A DNA stretch of 11,239 nucleotides. It comes from Bacteroidia bacterium (GTDB taxonomy: Bacteria; Bacteroidota; Bacteroidia; B-17B0; Aurantibacillaceae). Location: contig JACMLS010001091.1 of the NCBI GenBank assembly GCA_014379485.1, forward strand, positions 1 to 11,239, given 5' to 3'. This document shows positions 8,507 through 11,239 of the stretch, piece by piece. Every line of letters begins with the position of its first letter. The stretch's first letter is position 1. A program made the translations under genes and the position numbers. Below the pieces are notes generated by a model, which was not told the origin of the DNA, did not search any database, and was given only the letters and a program-made list of their open reading frames with translations.

Positions 8507-9487
8507 TCAGCGTTGCCTTTTCGGATAAATTATCAACCCAGACTCGTCTCTTTGTTTTGGTTTTTCAGTTACACTGTTTTTAGTGATCTCTTTAGATTCT
8601 GTTTCTTTAGAAAGCGCATCTGGCAAAACAAAATTTAATGGCAGGGTAAAATAAACATCTACAAGATTTCCGCTTTGCATTCCGGGCTTCCACTTTGGCA
8701 TAGCGGAAAGCAGGTTGCTTATGCTTTTCATAAATTCATCTTCCATCCCAATTCCACGCAAAATCACAGGCTCAGAAGCGGTGCCGTCTTTCTTTACAAC
8801 AAAACGAATATAGATTTTTCCCTGCAGCCCCTGCTCAATTGCCTGCTTTGGATAATCAAGATTAGCGCCAATAAATTTGTAAAGAGAAGGTATTCCTCCC
8901 GGAAATTCGGGCATTTGAGCCGCGTAGCATAGCGGTGAATTGTTATCTATTGCCGGAGGTTCGGGATTTTCAACAACAATTTCTCCCATAGTTTCACCCA
9001 AAGGTTCAGAAATATCGCCGTTAACTATGTCAGGAGCAGTAAACACTATCTCTTCAAGAGAATCAGAATTTGTTTGCAGCATTTGCTCTGGTACTTGCTC
9101 TCTGGAAAAATTTGTTTCCAGGTCATTTACTTTATCCCAAACGGTAAGCGCTTTTCCATGAGGCTGCACTTCATCCTTACAAGAAAATAAAATCGTTGCA
9201 AAACAAATCACCATTACCAATTGTATCCGTCTGTGCAGCGGCGCCCTGAAAAAAGAAGGCGAGGGTTCATAAAAATCAGGCGCAACATCTACTACCTGGT
9301 CTTTATGAAAAAGTCCGCACACATTTTCTGTTTTGTGTTGCGCGCGATAAGAATCTACTTCTGTTTTAGTTTTTCCTCTGAAATCTACAATGCTCTTTTT
9401 ACACATTCCGCAATGAAAACCTGAGGCGGTTTTATCAAAGTCGGCTAATTTTAAGGGACAGGCAAAATTTAAAATTACTTTTTCCAT
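8507..9487 (-). CDS. TonB C-terminal-domain protein with cysteine-cluster N-terminus
   Basis: This is a 326-residue protein. Residues 1-70 carry four cysteines (C10, C26, C29, C57) in the pattern CPLKLADFDKTASGFHCGMC, VDFRGKT and VCGLFHKDQ. This resembles a small, possibly zinc-binding N-terminal module seen in many Bacteroidota membrane-anchored proteins. Residues about 88-102 (IQLVMVICFATILF) form a single membrane segment after basic residues, so the Cys module should be cytoplasmic and the rest periplasmic. A low-complexity acidic linker (about 105-185) leads to a TonB C-terminal domain at 192-288 (MPEFPGGIPSLYKFI, YPKQAIEQGLQGKIYIRFVV, KWKPGMQSG, VYFTLPLNFVL). About 38 charged residues follow it, although TonB domains usually end the protein. 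It probably passes energy or force to an outer-membrane partner, but no receptor or ExbBD gene lies nearby, so the partner is unknown. The Cys after the membrane segment (C103) is not in a proper lipobox. Confidence 0.88.
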   Translation of the reverse strand: MEKVILNFACPLKLADFDKTASGFHCGMCKKSIVDFRGKTKTEVDSYRAQHKTENVCGLFHKDQVVDVAPDFYEPSPSFFRAPLHRRIQLVMVICFATILFSCKDEVQPHGKALTVWDKVNDLETNFSREQVPEQMLQTNSDSLEEIVFTAPDIVNGDISEPLGETMGEIVVENPEPPAIDNNSPLCYAAQMPEFPGGIPSLYKFIGANLDYPKQAIEQGLQGKIYIRFVVKKDGTASEPVILRGIGMEDEFMKSISNLLSAMPKWKPGMQSGNLVDVYFTLPLNFVLPDALSKETESKEITKNSVTEKPKQRDESGLIIYPKRQR

Positions 9488-9527
9488 AATAAATGTTTTT
9501 AGTTTAAAAACTGTCCCGCGCTTAATT

Positions 9528-9535
9528 CAAAATTA
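9528..9535 (-). promoter_or_regulatory. Candidate -7 promoter element (TAATTTTG) for the TonB-type gene
   Basis: The minus strand reads TAATTTTG, a full TAnnTTTG match, 40 bases before the ATG at 9487. That distance suits a short leader. A TTTG lies upstream but about 32 bases away, farther than the usual 19-21. A perfect GTTATAAC palindrome (9548-9555) lies between. Confidence 0.38.
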
Positions 9536-9732
9536 CTGAAGGGTTTTGTTATAACAGGTACCGTGTGCAAAGTTAAACTGACCGGATATTAAGAGAGAAA
9601 GAACAAAGACCGGCATTTAATTTAAAACAGAAAGTCATGTACATTACAAAATGCATGAATCCTATAAATTAAAAACTAAGGTTGGTGATGTTTTTTTTAG
9701 AATGTATTTCTGTTAGAAGACGTGTTTTCAGT

Positions 9733-9956
9733 TTATCCCGCCCACCCATCGCGATCCAAACTTCTGTACTGCACTGCCTTCGCAATACGATGCGTTTCAT
9801 TATTATTTTCTTTTACAGATCGGCAATCGTTCTTGCCACACGCAAAATTCTATCATAAGCTCTTGCAGACAGCCCGAGTTTTTCCATTGCGGTGTTTAAA
9901 ATAGCTGTGCTTGCTTCGTTCAAAACACAAAATTCACTTTGCAGTTTAGAGCTCAC
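9733..9956 (-). pseudogene. comM: 3' remnant of a yifB/comM (Mg-chelatase-like AAA+ ATPase) gene, frameshifted
   Basis: The minus strand from about 9956 reads [15 protein letters not shown], then [18 protein letters not shown] and VARTIADL. This is the highly conserved C-terminal part of YifB/ComM, a hexameric AAA+ helicase that aids branch migration of incoming DNA in natural transformation. After IADL the frame meets TAA (9815-9813). Shifting by one base restores KENNNETHRIAKAVQYRSL and DRDGWAG, ending at the TAA at 9735-9733, which is the normal family terminus. The fragment is therefore the true 3' end with one indel near 9815. Nothing recognisable of the AAA+ core or N-terminal domain lies upstream, so about 70 codons survive of some 510. 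An intact copy would be expected elsewhere in the genome. A sequencing error could explain the frameshift but not the missing 5' part. Confidence 0.85.
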
Positions 9957-10100
9957 GCTTTTTTGGGATACAAACCAAGAGGGAGTCTGGCGCTTCCGGA
10001 TAATACTCAGTTGAATATCTTATAATAATTTTACCGCTGTGCAGATTTTTAGAATCTCATTCCGGAGAAAACTGCGCTGGCTGCAGGCAATGAAAATTAG

Positions 10101-10117
10101 TATTCCTGTCAGGAATA
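10101..10117. repeat. Perfect 17-base palindrome (TATTCCTGTCAGGAATA)
   Basis: Two 8-base arms, TATTCCTG and CAGGAATA, flank one central T. Such a compact perfect dyad has the shape of a dimeric regulator's operator rather than a terminator, since one base is too short for a hairpin loop. It lies about 60 bases before the candidate -7 box at 10178. The protein that might bind it is unknown. Confidence 0.6.
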
Positions 10118-10177
10118 AAATCCTCTTTTTAACTATCACAGGCTCTCGGGCCGCCTTTAATTCCATTCGAAAAGTTA

Positions 10178-10185
10178 TATATTTG
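10178..10185 (+). promoter_or_regulatory. Candidate promoter (TATATTTG) upstream of the NTF-repeat gene
   Basis: TATATTTG is a full TAnnTTTG match. A TTTA (10156-10159) lies 18 bases upstream, close to the -33 TTTG at 19-21 bases. If used, transcription would start near 10192 and leave a leader of about 185 bases before the ATG at 10377. That leader contains the tandem repeat and the hairpin. Confidence 0.4.
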
Positions 10186-10201
10186 CTTTAACCACCTGTA
10201 A

Positions 10202-10219
10202 AGGACCTGAAGGACCTGA
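10202..10219 (+). repeat. Tandem 9-base repeat AGGACCTGA x2
   Basis: Two perfect head-to-tail copies of AGGACCTGA. They sit between the inverted arms AACCAC (10190-10195) and GTGGTT (10222-10227), the second of which runs into TTTTTATTTT. The whole could fold as a weak stem with a 26-base loop and U-tract, so a leader attenuator or weak terminator is possible. Energies were not computed. Confidence 0.55.
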
Positions 10220-10287
10220 GAGTGGTTTTTATTTTCCATCACTCCTCATCTCTTTAATTTTTTACGACGACACGTAATGACCGCGAA

Positions 10288-10305
10288 GCTGCATTAATAT
10301 GCAGC
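10288..10305 (+). repeat. Small hairpin GCTGCAT-TAAT-ATGCAGC
   Basis: Perfect 7-base arms around a 4-base loop, some 70 bases before the ATG of the NTF-repeat gene. A T6 run begins about 11 bases later, too far for a standard intrinsic terminator. It could be an mRNA leader structure or a binding site. The evidence is limited to the inverted arms. Confidence 0.5.
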
Positions 10306-10376
10306 ATCCAGCAGCATTTTTTCTAATAACACCAATGATGATTAAATTTTTATTAACCCTCAAAAACCAAAAAACC

Positions 10377-11239
10377 ATGAAACAAAAATCGCAACTAAAA
10401 ACTTCCCTGCTGGCTTTGTCACTCATTGCCACAGGTTGGTGCCTCGGCCAGAACAGGTGGAGCACACAAACAGTATCCGGAAATGATCTTTCCCCCCTTG
10501 CTCTCAACAATATCTTTGGAACAGACGGTGTGCTTACGCCAGTTGGAAAACGTGATATTCGTTTTTTTGCTGGGGGCACTCATCGCATGCACCTGGAAGG
10601 AGATCCTGGTCCAACATATGGCTTCTTTGGTATTAATGATCCTTTACCCAACCAGAGGCTGACTGTTACCGGCGGCAATATCAACGCAAGGACAGTTACA
10701 AACGGCTACATGATCAACAGCCAGTTTGTATTGTGGCACAACGGAAATGTCAACAATATTTTTGTTGGACAATTTGCAGGACTCACCAGCACAGGCACCG
10801 CCAATACCTTTACCGGTTTCAATTCAGGCAGGGTGAGTACAGGCAGCAGCAATACTTTTAGCGGGTTCAATGCCGGGCGTTTTAATTCTGACGGAAATGA
10901 TAATACTTACATGGGAAGGCAGGCCGGTTTTGCAGGGAGCGCGATTGGAGCAGTGAACCAAAACACTATGATAGGTAGCGGCGCCGGCCAGAATAACCAG
11001 GCGGCCCGTCACACCTTCGTAGGGTATCATGCAGGATTTCTGCAAAATGCTGCCGGCGTAGTTGGCAACACATTCATTGGCTGGAACGCAGGTTCTGTCA
11101 ACATCATTGGCGGAGAAAATTGTTTTGTTGGTCACCAGGCGGGTCTTAACAACACATCAAGCATCAACACCTTTATCGGCTTCAATTGCGGAACGGGTAA
11201 CACTACCGGCGCCGCCAACACATTTCTTGGAACAGCAGC
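10377..11239 (+). CDS. Exported NTF-G-AG repeat surface/fibre-like protein, N-terminal part (runs off the right edge)
   Basis: From the ATG at 10377 the frame stays open to the window edge (287 codons). Residues 1 to about 25 (MKQKSQLKTSLLALSLIATG, cut near LG|QN) are a signal peptide. A non-repeated part follows (DIRFFAGG, NQRLTVTGGNINA, NGYMINSQFVLWHNGNV). It resembles the stem of Bacteroidota fibre-like proteins that read GxVGIGTxxPxxxLxV then NGxxxN. From residue 127 about ten units of 13-18 residues repeat NTFxGxxAG, often followed by NTTGxxN. Such arrays fold as beta structures in adhesin-like proteins, and many end in a self-cleaving endosialidase-type chaperone or a type IX secretion tail. 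That end lies outside the window. The DNA is visibly richer in G+C than the genes to the left, in keeping with Gly/Ala/Thr/Asn-rich repeats. It has no Shine-Dalgarno sequence; an A-rich stretch precedes the ATG. Role inferred: surface-exposed structural or adhesive protein. Confidence 0.85.
   Translation, partial: MKQKSQLKTSLLALSLIATGWCLGQNRWSTQTVSGNDLSPLALNNIFGTDGVLTPVGKRDIRFFAGGTHRMHLEGDPGPTYGFFGINDPLPNQRLTVTGGNINARTVTNGYMINSQFVLWHNGNVNNIFVGQFAGLTSTGTANTFTGFNSGRVSTGSSNTFSGFNAGRFNSDGNDNTYMGRQAGFAGSAIGAVNQNTMIGSGAGQNNQAARHTFVGYHAGFLQNAAGVVGNTFIGWNAGSVNIIGGENCFVGHQAGLNNTSSINTFIGFNCGTGNTTGAANTFLGTA
10755..11239 (+). repeat. NTFxGxxAG coding repeat array (about ten units)
   Basis: Units read in order: NIFVGQFAG, NTFTGFNSG, NTFSGFNAG, NTYMGRQAG, NTMIGSGAG, HTFVGYHAG, NTFIGWNAG, NCFVGHQAG, NTFIGFNCG and NTFLGTA at the edge. 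Spacing varies from 13 to 18 residues with linkers such as STGTA, STGSS and NTTGAA. The DNA of the units has diverged, so expansion is not very recent. Residues after the second Gly alternate between aromatic, polar and small side chains, as in stacked beta turns. Confidence 0.85.

Larger units (their letters stand above)
9957..10376. other. Gene-free stretch upstream of the repeat-protein gene
   Basis: No reading frame here gave a recognisable protein. On the minus strand a short open piece without a start (near 9965-10060, including [14 protein letters not shown]) could be decayed coding DNA, but I cannot name it. The stretch holds a 17-base palindrome, a TAnnTTTG match, a 9-base tandem repeat and a 7-base-pair hairpin. 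The 197 bases on the other side of the comM remnant (9536-9732) show nothing beyond the promoter candidate of the TonB-type gene. Confidence 0.6.

Noticed and set aside
9087..9223. TonB-type protein as a lipoprotein through Cys103 (LFSC)
   Set aside because: Phe at -2 does not fit the lipobox and nearly 90 residues precede the hydrophobic segment; a membrane anchor is more likely.
9722..9904. Plus-strand 60-codon ORF
   Set aside because: It is antisense to the comM remnant and resembles no protein.
10262..10579. Minus-strand ORF of 105 codons and 10824-11135 minus-strand ORF
   Set aside because: They overlap the signal-peptide-bearing repeat gene on the plus strand and show no family resemblance.

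Overview
The window reads as chromosomal DNA of a Bacteroidota bacterium (Cytophaga/Sphingobacteria-like). The grounds are AT-rich genes without Shine-Dalgarno leaders, several upstream matches to the Bacteroidota -7 element TAnnTTTG, a DUF4846 protein, a TonB-type protein with an N-terminal cysteine cluster typical of the phylum, and a remnant of a YifB/ComM gene ending in the YRSLDR..GWAG tail. No RNA genes, CRISPR arrays or intact insertion sequences were seen.

Layout. Positions 1-7351 hold two large paralogous genes in tandem on the minus strand. The upstream one (2087-7351) is complete. It encodes a 1,754-residue exported protein with a signal peptide, an N-terminal WD40/beta-propeller half, a C14 caspase-like domain with an apparently intact His/Cys dyad and an EF-hand-type loop, and a C-terminal array of about 13 ankyrin repeats. 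The last repeats arose by a 134-residue internal duplication. The downstream paralog (1-1970) starts in the same way, aligns collinearly with the first 650 or so residues, and runs off the left edge with its reading frame open. Its C-terminal domains are therefore unknown.

Divergent from this pair is an exported DUF4846 protein (7522-8361, plus). It converges on a minus-strand TonB C-terminal-domain protein (8507-9487) with a cytoplasmic four-cysteine N-terminus and one membrane segment. A stretch of almost 900 bases without an intact gene follows (9488-10376). It contains the frameshifted 3' end of a yifB/comM gene, a perfect 17-base palindrome, a 9-base tandem repeat and a small hairpin. 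The right edge holds the start of an exported protein built from NTF.G..AG repeats (10377 to the edge), more GC-rich than the rest and probably a surface or fibre-like beta-repeat protein.

How it may fit together. The caspase pair looks like a lineage-specific expanded family of exported sensor-protease proteins: propeller and ankyrin scaffolds for binding, a caspase for cutting and a calcium-type loop for possible control. This role is inference. Only the domain order, the duplication and the catalytic motifs are seen in the sequence.
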